A DNA stretch of 64,000 nucleotides from Akebia trifoliata (Eukaryota; Streptophyta; Magnoliopsida; Ranunculales; Lardizabalaceae): positions 15,209,443-15,273,442 of the forward strand of contig CM030716.1 of NCBI GenBank assembly GCA_017979445.1, in the 5' to 3' direction. The position numbers and the translations under genes were made by a program. This document shows, in pieces, positions 11,246 through 24,107 of this stretch (its first letter is position 1; each line of letters starts with the position of its first letter). The notes beneath the pieces are model-generated. The model was not told the DNA's origin and ran no database searches. It worked only from the letters and a program-made list of their open reading frames with translations.

Positions 11246-12158
11246 CTAAAGAACAACAAATATTGATATATTCGATGATCATAAACATAGTAAGACTTAA
11301 AATGAAATTTAGTTTATAGATGCAAATTTTACGGATGGATTTTTAGAGAAAGAGCCAAAAACACCCGAATACATGGTCAGACTTGAATTATTTTCTGGAA
11401 GAATCAAAGCAAACAAAAGTATGGCAGATATTCAAAAAATTAGAATTAACCTAAATGATAAGACAAGTACAAAAAGAATGAGAAGATATGACAAGTCTCA
11501 CTTGGCCTAGGATGTTTCTTACAAAGCTTACAACTAAAGGGGATGGTAACTCTCTCCCACCCAAAAATTAAAAAGGGAAACCTTGCTAAATAAGCCCACC
11601 AAATATATATAGTTACTTTCACTCCAGAATCAGAATGTAAAAGTAAGTCGTGAAATACATAATTCACTACCAAGTTCTTCCCCTAAAAGAGAAAGCATTC
11701 ATATGCCACCCTTATACTAGATTGAGCACACTACTTGGAATAATCCAACTGATCCTATAAAGTAAAGAATAAGAAAAGTCCTTCCACACCTCAATAGCCA
11801 AAAAAAAAAAAAAAAATCATATACGTAAATGATGACCTAAATGTTACAAAATTAGTGAACATGATATATAGTGATGACCTATATTGAAATTTCCCTCAAG
11901 AAAAGAAGAAATTAAACCATGAATATGAGAAAATGCATAAATATACTCTTGAAGTGGATATAGTAGGGCATCTATCTATGTCTAAATATCCTTGTAATTC
12001 CTCAATTAGAAATTAGATTAGAAGTAAAGGCAGATTCAGTCACCCCTGCACATGGAACACACACATCGGGGGTCTTCATTTTTCAATAAACCATTGATCA
12101 ACCATAAGAATCTGGGCTAAAGTTGTTGTCTACAAAAAGAATGCCACCATAGTAGGAA

Positions 12159-12518
12159 GGGTAGCGTTCAATGGCAAACTTTTTGGCAAAACATTTTTCA
12201 AAACATGAGTTAGAAGTTTTGGAATGGGTTGATTTTTGGTGAGGATGAGGATGATCTCTACGGTGAGGAGGTCATCCTCACCAAAAATCAACCCATTCCA
12301 AAACTTCTAACCCATGTTTACAAGCTGAAAAATATTGGACCGTCCATTTTTTGTAAACTATTTTTGATGGGGTTAGAAGTTTTGGAATGGGCTGATTTTT
12401 GGTGATGATGATCTCCTCACCGTAGAGATCATCCTCACCAAAAATCAGCCCATTCCAAAACCTCTAACTCATGTTTTGAAAAATGTTTTGCCAAAAAGTT
12501 TGCCATTGAACGCTCCCC
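12159..12518. mobile_element. Mutator-type MITE, 360 bp, with 9-bp target duplication
   Basis: Termini are GGGTAGCGTTCAATGGCAAA and, reverse-complemented, GGGGAGCGTTCAATGGCAAA. The match continues for about 100 bp, so the element is nearly a full foldback. Flanking TAGTAGGAA occurs at 12150-12158 and 12519-12527, a 9-bp duplication as made by Mutator-like transposases. The homologous site in the left arm (near 6299) has a single uninterrupted CCTACTATGG, which is the pre-insertion state. Internal phrases (TCACCAAAAATCA, CCATTCCAAAACTTCTAAC) are shared with the element at 56115-56578. Confidence 0.9.
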
Positions 12519-12983
12519 TAGTAGGAAATGGGATTTTCCAAATCAAAGGGAGAAAACTTAAGAGTAGAAATAACTCAAAAAAAAGATACCCCTAAAAAAT
12601 ATAGATGAAATATCCTCAAATCGGAATATAAAAAAAACCCTAAATAATTACGGATTTTTTGTTTTCATCAATTTGGAAATCAAATTAATCCAAAAAAATG
12701 ATATCGAAAATCAAATTAATATAAACGAATGATGAAAGGAAAGAGATAGAAAGAGAGAGAGAGAGAGTACCTGTCTTTGTCGAGAGGGAGTTGCAGCACA
12801 CGATTACGAGAGTTGTAGCGAGAGATGGAGAGGATTTTGTAGCTGTAGCTAGGTTGAGAGGGATGTAATTGCAGCGAGGTCATTGCAAAGCTGTTCGAAC
12901 AAGGTGGTCAGCGAGAGCGAGAGAGAATGAGATAGTAAGAGAGAGGGTCGAGAAGAAGGGAGGGTGCAGCAAGAACGAGAGAG

Positions 12984-13025
<42 letters not shown>

Positions 13026-13539
13026 TTCTACTCTGTTTTGTTTTGGTTTAAAGAGAAAGGATGTAGCACTAAATATTAAGAAATATATGAATGGCGCTGT
13101 AAATATCGATAAATTATAATTGAAACGTTAAATCACTGCGAGATTCAATCTTGTCCGTCAGATCACGTTATATCTAACGATCCACAAAAGTTTACTAAAG
13201 CGTTGGGCAAACCGTGAGGCAGCGAACAGCGAACGGGACCCATATATATATATATTGCTTTTTAACTACAATATATTATTCCAGAAATTGAACTTCAACA
13301 ACTAGCACCTATTGACTATTTCTGTCATGTTGCTTTCCTTCCTTTTTCAACTTATCAAATTAAAGTTTACTTCCACAATTTCCTAAACCCTTCCTTACCA
13401 ATACAGTCTTAATGAAATTAAAATTTATTTTCTTTTCATCATGGTCTTCAATATGAAAATGATTTAAGGTTAGATTCAAAGCATAGAAAAATAAATTGAG
13501 ACAGGAAAGAAAGCTAAAAATATATAATATTAATGTTTT

Positions 13540-13834
13540 TATAACATTGGTTTGAGGAAAAACCATCATTATAAACTTTTCTAGAATTCGTGCGAAAAAT
13601 CATGAAAATAAAAAAAATTTTAACGTCTACTTTTGTAAAAATTGACGTTATAAACATCTTTATAATTTTTTAGTAAAGTTTATAACGTTGATTTTATGAA
13701 AAATTGACATTATATACCTTTACAAAATTTTCGCCCAACTTTTCGCAAAAATTAAACCTTTATAATGTCATTTTACTTCAAAGTCGACATTAAAGATTAA
13801 AATACAAGTGCCTCCTATTTCGCTTGGTGTAATA
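13540..13834. repeat. Array of ATAACGTCGATTTT-type units, right cluster
   Basis: Four to five copies of the quasi-palindromic unit seen at 5090-5636, for example GTTTATAACGTTGATTTTATG near 13680. The cluster ends in TTCGCTTGGTGTAATA, whose reverse complement (TATTACACCAAGCGAA) resembles a decayed CACTACACCAAA terminus. It may be the right end of a CACTA-derived element that includes the inverted repeat. Confidence 0.5.
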
Positions 13835-13839
13835 ATAGA

Positions 13840-16800
13840 TATAATGTGTGAAAGCGACTTGACACCTTTTTACTAAATAATAAAAAGGCGTCTCATGATA
13901 AATGGGAAATTTTTAGGGAATGGGGAGTTGTCATCTAGTTTAGGTCTAGGAACCAAAATAACTCCAAACGGATCCAGATCGATCCACGAGTAAAAGAAAT
14001 GGGTAAGGGTTACGGGTTTCGAAAGATATTAGACTCTGAACCCGCCTAATCGAGGAGATTGATCTCTACTATGATCAAAGAAAATCTTAAGGTCAAAAAT
14101 AGAATACTAGGGCCAAGCTAAGGTCCAATCATCATTACTTCAAGCCATGTTAACCAATTAAATTTGTATGACTATGACTTCATCAAAATCCATACACAAG
14201 GAAACAATGAGTAAATTGAAAATACTTCACATTACGTGCAATGCTCTAAGGCTCACGTGACAAGTTTTACAAAAATGAAATTAAATTAAATTGTCACATG
14301 TATCAATACTTTTCAAATTGGTCAGATATTACCATGTGCACAAACAAATGCCAAAATAGTCAAATGTCATTATTTGCACGAATAATTACCAAAAAAGTCA
14401 AATATGCACAAATCTCTTCCAAACTAGGTGAAATTCCATGTGCATTAATAATTATCAAAATGGTCAAAGATTCAAACGAATTTAATCTTAACACATGCAT
14501 ATATAATTTTTCAAATTGCTTAAATATTCATGCATTCATAATTTCCAAATTGATACAAATCCTCTAATGCATAATAAATCCATAGCTGATAGAAATGTCA
14601 TATATAATAATTTCTTAATCAGGTATATATTATCACATATACAATTAATTTTTGAAATAATAAAGTCATCATACGTATAAAATTTTTCTGAATTAGTAAA
14701 TGTTATCACATGCACAATTAAGTCTCAAATTGGTAAATGGTATCACATGTACAATTAATTTTCTAATGGGTAAAAATTGTAGTATGCACTATTAATTTTC
14801 CAAAAGGGTAAGATATCACCATGGACATGAATATCACTAAATTAACCAGATCATCATATGAATATGAATAATATCAAATCGACCAAATTATCATAGGTAT
14901 GAATATCACCGAATTGATCATCATAAGTTTGAATATTACCAAGTTGATCATAACGATGTACAATATCACTATGGGCATGAATAACGCCAAATTGATCAAA
15001 TACCATTATACACATGGATATCATCAAATTAATCGGAACATCATGAATGAAAATATTATCAAACAAGGAATAACATCATTGAACCAATGAAATCGTCATT
15101 CACATGAATATTACCATATCATATAAATACGAATATTGTTGAATCAACAATAAGAAGGGCAAAAAAAATTATGAATAAATAATATGAATGTGGGGATCAT
15201 TCAACAATAAGATCACCACATTTGCATAAAAGCATGAACAAGAAGATAGAATAAAACATGTAATAATAGGGACCCATTGGCAAATATGAAAAGAAAATGA
15301 TCGAAAACTTACCTTGAACGAACAACGTAGATGGGGTTGTTGTGGAAGTGCTCCTTCAGACCTACTTGACTATTTTTTATAGAACATCGATAGTATTGTA
15401 ATCGAACTAGAATGAAATAGAAAAATGGAAGGGAGACATCATAGTGGCTACTATAAGTCATGCATGGTTGGGGTCGTACTTAGCTACTGAACCAAAAAAA
15501 AAAATAGGTCGAAAATATAAGGCGGAGGATGGTTGGTGCTATGGGATGTAAACAGAAGGAGATGAAGATGGTACTATGGGCAGAAGAGGCCAAAAGGATT
15601 GTGAGTGTGGTTAAACTAAAGAGAGATTGAAGGATGGCTACTTGGGATGGTTCAAATCGAGAGGAATAAAAAAGAAGAGAGTAGGGGAGGCTACGATTGC
15701 TAGTATGGTAATTTAGTAAAAGATAAAATATAGAGGAGGCATTTTTAGGTCCTAGAGAAGTGGAGAGGAAGGTGGTTTGGCTATGATAGTGATGGAGGTG
15801 AAGAAAAGGACGGATGAAAATAATGTTAATGACGTCAATGGGGAAGAACCATGACTGAGATATTGAGGAGGAAAAAGAGAAAAAAATGGTTGAAACGAAA
15901 GTTTTACTAGTGACCAATGAAGAAGAATATGGAAGAGGAAGGTCACAGTATTCGTTGTGATGATGATGATGATGAAGGGGTTGTTGAGGAAGAGGATGGT
16001 AGAATAGTGGCGTAACTGAAGGTGTTACAACTGACTAAAGAAGACGATGGATAGAGGTCAATCTTATTTTCTTTTTTCCTCTTTTCCTTTTTTTATTTCC
16101 TACTGCTGAGTAGTGTCTCCCTTTGCTGTCATGTGTGAGAGAATAGTAAAGAGGTCATCTTCTTTAATGCTGTGTATCTCCATCATACCTTAGAGAAGAA
16201 GTTGTGAGGTTCTTTTATAAAACCCTTTTTCTATTTCCATTTTTTATATCTTTCTATTTTTTTTCCTTCCTTAATTAGTTTTACTGGCCAACTCATTAAA
16301 GAAGGTTGTAGTATTATGAATGTTAGGAGTGATTCCATGCTTTTCATGTTGCTCATGTTATTTTGATTAACTTAATTTGAGATTGATTACATATTTTAAG
16401 TGATTTCAGTTGATCGAGATTTAATTGATTGCGGTTAATTTGATTGATTTTAAAATTAAGGTTTTATTTAATTTCCTTGCTTTGTATTTTAAAGTTAGTC
16501 AAGGACAAATTTTAATGATTGGAGACTTTGAGGTTTGATTGGATGAGTTAGGTTTTGATTGAATGTTTGATTAGTTGGATGGATTTTTTATTCGTGATTG
16601 ATTCGATTCATGTTAATTGGTTTGATCAACTTTAATTTTGCATCGACGGGTTGATTAATTTGAGTTTTAAGTTAATGTGTGATTACGATTCTACAATTTG
16701 AGGTTAATGAATCCCCACATTTGATTTAGAGAAATACCATTGACATTCCGCCATTAGTTTCATGTTTCCTTGAATTGGGGTGTGATAAGTAAAAAACTTA

Positions 16801-17676
16801 CAACATGATTGATAGGGGTTTGACAATCAATTTTGTATTTTAAATTTTAAAGTTTAAAATTAATGTTTTAATTTTTTCTAATTTATGATTAATTTTAAAA
16901 ATTTTAATTTTGAATCAGAGTTTAAAGTTTCTGACTATGACTTAGATTATGTCATTTCACGTGGCTATACATGTCATTCTACGAGTGGAAATCGTCATTT
17001 TATGTGAAATTCATCATTTTATATGAGAAAATTTGTCTTCTGAAGTGCGAGATCTCTAGGTTTACTCGATATGTGTGGATATTATTTGAAGTTTATTTTT
17101 AGTCATGTTTTCCCAGAAATCAAGGTTTCTAAATAAAAGGAAAATGTCAAGGGGTATTTTGTTATTTTTACAATTTTTTTATAAACTTTTCTATTTTCAT
17201 CGATTTTAATCTCGTTAAACTAAAAATCACATTCTAAGCAATAACAATGATACTTTCAAGACATTTCAGAGGTGTGGGACCCATGAGGGGTATTTTCATC
17301 ATTTTGTTAAATTTTTAAAATTTTAGTGAGCAACTTATTTCAGTTTCAATGTTGATTATTTCTAAGTCTTGAGGTCATATTTTCCTTACGTTGCAAAATC
17401 TCTAGGTTATTGAAATGCATGACGAACCTAAACATACGTAATTGCTGAATCAAGTATATGGTGTAGCGATTATAAGTATGCATAATTTTTAAGTCAAACG
17501 TATCAAGTAATAAATGTTGGAATCATGAAGATTTGAAAAAAATATAGAAAGAATTGGAAGATGGATCTCATAAGCTTTCAACTTTTTTTACATATTTTGC
17601 ACTCATCATTAGGAATCCACAACAACCGGATGATGAATTGTCAAATTAGACAGATGCAAAAAATGGGGTGTCTAAA
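13840..17676 (+). mobile_element. Gypsy-like LTR retrotransposon remnant
   Basis: The start (about 13845-14100) has phrases typical of sequence just inside the 5' LTR of one plant gypsy group: AAGCGACTTGACACCTTTTT, GGGTAAGGGTTACGGGTTTC and GACTCTGAACCCGCCTAATC. The far end (about 17000-17676) resembles the LTR-like segment at 1-754 and ends GCAAAAAATGGGGTGTCTAA. No gag-pol domains are detectable, only short antisense frames at 15480-15946. I read it as an internally deleted, old element. A complete 5' LTR, PBS and target duplication were not seen. Confidence 0.5.
14300..15130. repeat. Degenerate ~36-bp minisatellite inside the LTR element
   Basis: About 20 tandem units of 33-45 bp share the skeleton ATCACATGTACAATTAATTT, then CCAAATTGGTAAAT. 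Examples start near 14326, 14422, 14632, 14707, 14743, 14820 and 14892. Units drift gradually, the 3' ones reading ATGAATATCACCAAATTGATC. Tandem arrays in non-coding parts of plant gypsy elements are known. Here the array makes up a fifth of the remnant. Confidence 0.7.
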
Positions 17677-18858
17677 ATGTGTGAAGGGAAAAAACATATA
17701 AAAAAAGACATGAGAAAAACCATGAGAAATAAAGTCTATAACATAGATACATTCCATAATTCCAAAAAAGAAAATGAATGACCTCTTCTTTAAGCTCTAA
17801 CAAAGGTCGCAGTCTAACATGGGAAAGGGCGGGGGGCAACAGTAGGCAGAAGATTGTTTAGTGTAAGGAGTAGTACCTTGAGAGTGAGAGTCCCTTAGGG
17901 CGCTGAGGCAAGACATGAAAAAGAAATACAAAAATAAAATAAAATAGAAGAACAATAAAAATAAAAACTCCCAAACTCAAAGCTTTATAATGGAATGAGA
18001 TAAAGCAAAAAAATGAAAAATGGTGGAGGGTTAAGTTTAAATAGAGAAAATGAAGTGATGAAGTGGATGATAAGGTGACTAATGGATAGATGAGAAGTAA
18101 TGGTGATGTGGAATGGTGTGATCTCCAAGTGGTAAAAAAGAATCTCACAATTTTGGTGCAAATTAGTGAGAGAAGTTGAAAGAGATGGTAGAAAAAAACT
18201 CAATAAAAAAGGCGTATGTTCTTGGTGAATATGTGCTTGACATAAGGATTTGAGAACCAATAAAAGAAGGTATGGAATGGGAAGGGGGTAGTTGGGATGT
18301 GCATACATGTTTAAGGCAAGAATTGTCTTCATTTTATTATTTTTGACTCATTTTGAATGTCCCAAATGTGATGAGATGTTGCCATGTGGAAGTTCCAAGA
18401 TCATTGGTGCAGATGCATTGATAAGAGGGATGAAATCAAAAAACATTTAAGGGCTCTTTGTGACTTTTGAAAGAGAGTGGGCCTAATATTTAAAAAAGGT
18501 CTCTTAAATAGACTTGGGTAGTCTACTAGCACAATGGTCTATATCTATTTAGATGTTGGCAAAGTACCGAAGGCCTCCACAAGTTCATTTAAAAAAGCTG
18601 TTAGATATGGGCCCTATCTCTCTCTTAGAATCCTATAAATCATAGATAATCCTCGAGATCTCTCCATACCATCATCTAGACTCTCAAATTAAATTCTATT
18701 GTGCTCATACTCTCCAATATTAAACTCTATGATTGAGATTATCCTTCAATTAAGAAAATTATCGCATAATGAACTTAAACAAAGAATATTTTAATCATTA
18801 ACATAACAATGCTTATATTAATTATGTAAAAATAAGTAAAATTTAAGCATCATCATTA
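17677..18858. other. Non-coding sequence with purine-rich plus strand
   Basis: No gene. Two antisense open frames at 17858-18332 arise from low-complexity pyrimidine-rich minus-strand sequence. Parts (CTCTTCTTTAAGCTCTAACAAAGG near 17783, and GGCCTCCACAAG near 18570) loosely resemble 33960-34760. Both may be old internal sequence of one retrotransposon family. Confidence 0.35.
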
Positions 18859-19034
18859 GAGCACCTCATCTATGTCAACATAAACATGTTAACATTGAGG
18901 GAGGCACGTTGACATGCCTCCAATTTTTTTTTTTTTTGGCCTATTTCAACATATGTTCATGTTGACGTTCCTTAGTTAATGTTGATACGAACATGTTCAC
19001 AAAAAAAAGGGTGTTGAAATATATTGAGGTGCTC
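18859..19034. mobile_element. Small MITE candidate with GAGCACCTCA termini
   Basis: The left end GAGCACCTCATCTATGTCAAC is mirrored at the right by GTTGAAATATATTGAGGTGCTC, giving a 10-bp perfect terminal repeat that continues imperfectly. The 176-bp interior contains inverted pairs of AACATGTT- and GTTGAC-like phrases. No clear target duplication is visible (TTA left, AAA right), so superfamily assignment is open. Confidence 0.5.
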
Positions 19035-19289
19035 AAATCAAACAAATAAGTTTGTGGGTGCCCTTACGCAGAACTGGGGTGCCTTTAACACGGCCAAACG
19101 ATTTTAAACAAGTAATGTATACTTGCTTAATAGAAGTGGAACTCAGACACAAGTAGTTTGGGATGCTCCATGTCCAACTCAAGACCAACCCAATCATCGG
19201 TTAAACTTTGAAAGGATCCAGTTCGAGTTCGACCCGAGGTCCGGTTAACCCGTTCTAGTTGGACCCGACATCCAATAAATTCGAAAATA

Positions 19290-20529
19290 CCCAAATTTTA
19301 CGGCACAAGCGCTGGATGGTAGAAGGGTCTCTCATTTTCTTGGTCGTTTTCGGTGGAAATTTCTTTCTAGGGTTAGGGTTTTGCAGTGCGTGTCGCGTTC
19401 GTCTCCATTACTACAGGTTTGATTCTTTCTTGAGCTTCGAATTTCTACTTCTTGTGTTGTTCATCTCTTTCTTCTGAGCATGCTTTCGACGTTTGTTCAT
19501 CTTTATTTTCTTCTTTCCCCCAAATAACTTGTAAACGATTCACTTTTCTTGAAAGTTTAGATTTTTTTCAGCTCTCGAGGATTTAAAACCCTAGTTTGGT
19601 TGTTTCATCTTAAATGGCATAAATTAATTCTCGTATTTTCTTATTAATGTTTCTAGAAATCATTGTTTCTGTTCAAATAGTAGGTAAGTAGAAATATATG
19701 GTGGAATATAAGGGTTAGTGGTGCTGGGAAAGTAGGAGGATGGTACTCCTGAATCGATCCGGTGGACCACTTCTTGGATTGGTGTGTCATAACTATAGGT
19801 CACAGTGATTGATCAATCTTAAACAGACTGGATGGCTGAAATACGAGTATTTGATTGATTAGTTGGTTACCCCATAACATGTTTCAAAACTTGGTTTGGC
19901 GTCTCGTCTATGGGTGAGACCGATTTGTTTCGGATGAGTCGATGAGATATATATATATACCGATTTGTTTCGGACGAGTCGATGAGTATATATATTATTT
20001 TTTATTTTATTTTATTTTATTCAATTTATTTATTTATTTATATAATAGATATTTAAATTTTAAAAGAATAATTATTTTAATCAAAATATACAAAATCTCA
20101 GTTGACTTGGCTTAATTTTACTGACTTGGATGATATCTTGTCAGAGTCATCTCGTTTATCTCATGAGATTTGGCACAATTGAGATGCCATGTCTATCTGT
20201 CTCATTCATGGATGATACTGAGATGACTTGGGAGAGTCATCTCTTTCTCGGATGAGATTTCAAACCATGCTCCATAAAGCTTTTTCATTTTATTTTTATT
20301 CTTTTATGCAATTTTTCGTAAGGATATTTTCTATAATTCATTCACATTCGATATCTGTTATTCTTAATGTATTCTTAGATTGGTGATACAATGTCTTGGG
20401 TTAGTTTCTTTTTTATTTCTTTAGTTTAATCATATTTCGAATCTCAGACATTACAGGTTGTTTAAACTTGTATTGTACTGTGATTTTGTTCATTCAGGTT
20501 GAAGTGCTTATCATCACTGATTAGCTAAG
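19290..20529 (+). promoter_or_regulatory. Probable 5' UTR and 5' UTR intron of the KH gene
   Basis: Around 19300-19415 the sequence becomes leader-like (TTTTACGGCACAAGCGCTGG, then CT-rich). It ends at a likely donor, TACTACAG|GTTTGATT. A likely acceptor, TTCATTCAG|GTTGAAGTGC, lies at about 20498, 32 bp before the ATG. A 5' UTR intron is common in this gene family. The intron holds an AT-rich patch and two copies of ACCGATTTGTTTCGGA (near 19919 and 19960). The transcription start is not precisely defined. Confidence 0.45.
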
Positions 20530-23500
20530 ATGGGTGAGACTGGCAAACGATCCCGTCTCCAAAAGGATAACGACAGAGATGGAAAGTACCAGAAGAGACG
20601 GTTTAGCAACCAAGAGGACTCAGGTGATGACGAGTTGGTCGTCTATCGAATACTCTGCCCGGATGGTGTTATTGGAAGTGTAATTGGTAAGAGTGGTAAA
20701 GTTATCAATTCAATAAGACAGGAGACTCGGTCAAAGATCAAGGTTGTTGATCCCTTTCCCGGTGCAAAAGAGAGGGTTATAACAATTTATTGCTATGTCA
20801 AGGACAAGAAGAATGTTGAGATTGACGACAATGATGATGATGATGACATGGAGCCTCTATGTCCTGCACAAGATGCTCTTCTTAAAGTCCATGGTGCCAT
20901 AGTTAATGCATTGTCCGCTGTTGGTGATTCTTCTGACAAAAAACGAAAAGACAAAGAGGAGGCCCACATTCTTGTTCCAACTAGCCAAGCGGCAACTATC
21001 ATTGGTAAGAATGGTGCAACTATCAAGAATATGAGAAACAGGACGAGGGCAAATATCAAAGTTTCTCCAAAGGACACGAATGATCCCACACATGCCTGTG
21101 CGATGGGTTTCGACAACTTTGTTCTGGTAATAAATACTCTTAAAAGTGAATGGATCATATATTTATTTGATATATCCGTTTAATCGAAGCTAAAGTCAGA
21201 ATATCGATGATAAGAATTCGTAAAAGATTGTGATGGATTTTAGACACTTACTTTTATCCAGAAGTTGGCATTCGTTCATGTCATCAGTGTTGTCACTTTT
21301 GACTTTCTTAATATGCATTGGTCACGTTGGTATATTTGATCTGGGGAGCAATCTTTAGCTAAACTTTGATGCAATACTTTGCAATTTCTATGTGGTTTTT
21401 AAGTTGTAATGGAATTTTACCTTGGACTTATAATGTGCTTTAATTCTCCTATCTTAAAAATATCCTATGCTCATATTGGTTATATCTGAGTTGTATTTGT
21501 CAAAAAAAACTCACCTTGAATATCAAGCTTCTTTTGCTAGTGTTCCGCCTTGTAAAATGAAAATCTTATGCACATACTCGTTAAAAGCAAATAACAGTAA
21601 AAATCATATGCAAATCAGTTTCAAGAACTTTGTAAAGGCAAACATTTAATATCTTGAATTCTTGAGATGATTCTTATGGCATGGATAACTTTTATGAAAA
21701 AAGAAAGCAACATTAGGTGCAAGAAGAAAATGAGAAGTGAAGAAAAAGGATTGGGTCATTTTTGTTACTACAAACTCAAAATTTTAGTCGTCAAACTGCT
21801 CGTATAACTGAGTGCTATTTATGGATGATTTGTAGAAATTTTAGACTAGTAATTATTAGAGTATTTTTCAAAACTTAACTTTTAGACACATGAGTGCTAT
21901 TGTATGGATGATTTGTAGAGATTCTTAATGTCAATAGATAAATTTATGCCTATCAAAAACTACATATAATATATAAATTTATAGTTATCTGTCTTGTATA
22001 ATGGGATGGAACCTTCAATTTGATGGGTTCAACCTCGAAGATCTCTTACACAAATATTAATCCAAGAAAATGACTATAAATGTCTGGCTTATATATAAAA
22101 ATTTATTCTTCAGTATGTTGTATACATCATGTTGCTACCATTGTCATTGGTTGACTTAACAAATCTGGTTCCTCCATTCAATTCTATTTTTAGACAGTCT
22201 TTTATTAATTTTAGTATTATATATTTGTTTTGATTACGTCAATGCATGCATGCTTTGGTCTTGCTGTCTCTCTTTTAATAAAATTTATTCTTTAGTACAT
22301 TGTATACATCATGTCGCTTCCATCGCCAGAGCCTTGTCCCAAAAATCCTTGGTTGACTTAACAAAATCTTGTTCCTCCATTCAATTATATTTAAAGCCAC
22401 GCTTCTTATTAATTCAAGCACCCTCAATCTGCTTTGATTACATCAATGCATGTTTGCTTTGGTCTTCTTCTTACTCTTTTATAATTTTCAACTTGCACTT
22501 TCCTTCTAAGTAGGGTTCGTATTGGTCTTTTTGCTCATTAACAAATGATAGAATCATTTTTTTTGCTAGTATTTTATCACCTATTGGGTTACTTTTACAT
22601 TTTAATGAATGTTCTCATTTTAATTTTAGCTTTCCTAGTTTTTTCCATTCATCCATCTCAACATCCTTATACCAACTCGGCTCAATATGTAAACGTGTTT
22701 CTTGATTGCTTGGCATATAACTTCAGAAATCTTATGTGATTTTACTGTCGTCGTATAAATTTCTCTTTTGGTTGATTGGGATGCCTAAATTGTGTAACAT
22801 AGTAGAAGCACACCTCCAATTTAACTGTCACAAGTTAATTCTATGAGAAACATTGTCCCCAATTTTTCCGTCTTTATGATAATTGAGACCTGTCGTAGAA
22901 AGAAGGATCTTGGTAGGTCATTAATGTTACTGCTGAGAATCACTGAATCATTGGTCTCGATGCCTTTCAGTTCCCTGTAAACAAGTTTGCCATTTGTTGA
23001 CTTTGCTTATAGTCTATATGGTTCCACTTTTTGGAGTTTCTTGATGATGATGATGTGATAAAAGCTGCACTCATCTTATCGTGGACATGGTGGAATCTCA
23101 AATCTTCAGTGAACTCCTCCAAGCATCTCTATATCAATCAATCATCATCATAATATTTCCCTACCCCAAATATTCGGCATCATCACCATCATCGATGACT
23201 TAACCTAAATATTGGGCATAATCATGGACATCTTAATACAAATATTTGGCATTGCCATTATCATTATCATTTGTGTGAACATTAGGATTGCAGTACGGAT
23301 TGCAAGCTTGGGTTTATTGGTGGGTTGCCTAAGGTTCACTTGCTAATGAGATTCACAAGAAAGATGTCCTTGTTTTCCTGGTCAATGCTGCATTTTTGCG
23401 CTGCTTGATAATTTGTTTCTTCTTCTTTAAAATTTGATATTTGTTCCAAGGGTGACTTTCATTCACTTATATTATGTCTATTTTTTTTTTCTGAGCAGAT

Positions 23501-24065
23501 AACTGGTGATGCTGAAGCTGTGAAGAAAGCATTATATTCCGTGTCTGCAATAATGTACAAGTTTTCTCCAAAAGAAGAGATTTCCCTTGGGGCTAGCATG
23601 TCGGAAACTCCTACAAGCATCTTTATCCCGTCAGATCTACCTATTTATTCTGCTGGTAGTTTTTATTCGAGTGCAGATCTGACTGTCCCTCCTCCTAGAT
23701 CTGTTTCCTCATTCATAGGTTCTACACATGTACCTGAGCTTCATGGATACACGGAAATGGGGAGTGGATGGCCTATGTATTCATCTGACCTTCCTATAGT
23801 GTCTGATTATGGTAATTCAACTCGATCCGAGGAGCTGATAATAAGATTATTGTGCCCCTTTGAAAATATTGGGCGTGTTATTGGAAAGGGGGGTAGTTCA
23901 ATCAAAAGTGTCAGGCAGGAGAGCGGTGCTCGTGTCGAGGTTGACGATACTAAGGGAAATCGTGATGAATGCCTCATCACTATCACATCGACAGAGGTTC
24001 TCTCTCTCTCTCTCTCATACACACACACACGCACACGCACACGCACACGCGCACACACACACACG

Positions 24066-24107
<42 letters not shown>

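Larger units (their letters stand above)
10873..13174 (-). repeat. Right arm of the long inverted repeat
   Basis: Reverse complement of 5637-7578 with scattered substitutions. It contains the second mini-exon (11218-11245), the CT/GA-rich leader and donor (near 12770), and a MITE insertion (12159-12518) that the left arm lacks. The arms flank a spacer of about 3.3 kb. If transcription started from the 5'-UTR-like part of either arm and ran through, the RNA could fold into a hairpin of almost 2 kb. That consequence is inference. Confidence 0.85.

Noticed and set aside
15480..15946. 145-codon minus-strand frame rich in Ser, Phe and Leu
   Set aside because: Low-complexity antisense of purine-rich retrotransposon sequence, with no family motif and no splice or start context.
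17858..18332. Two overlapping minus-strand frames with hydrophobic composition
   Set aside because: Composition follows from a purine-rich plus strand; the frames overlap each other and show no domain.
20793..21158. 121-codon antisense frame over KH exon 1
   Set aside because: Shadow of the real exon; no independent features.
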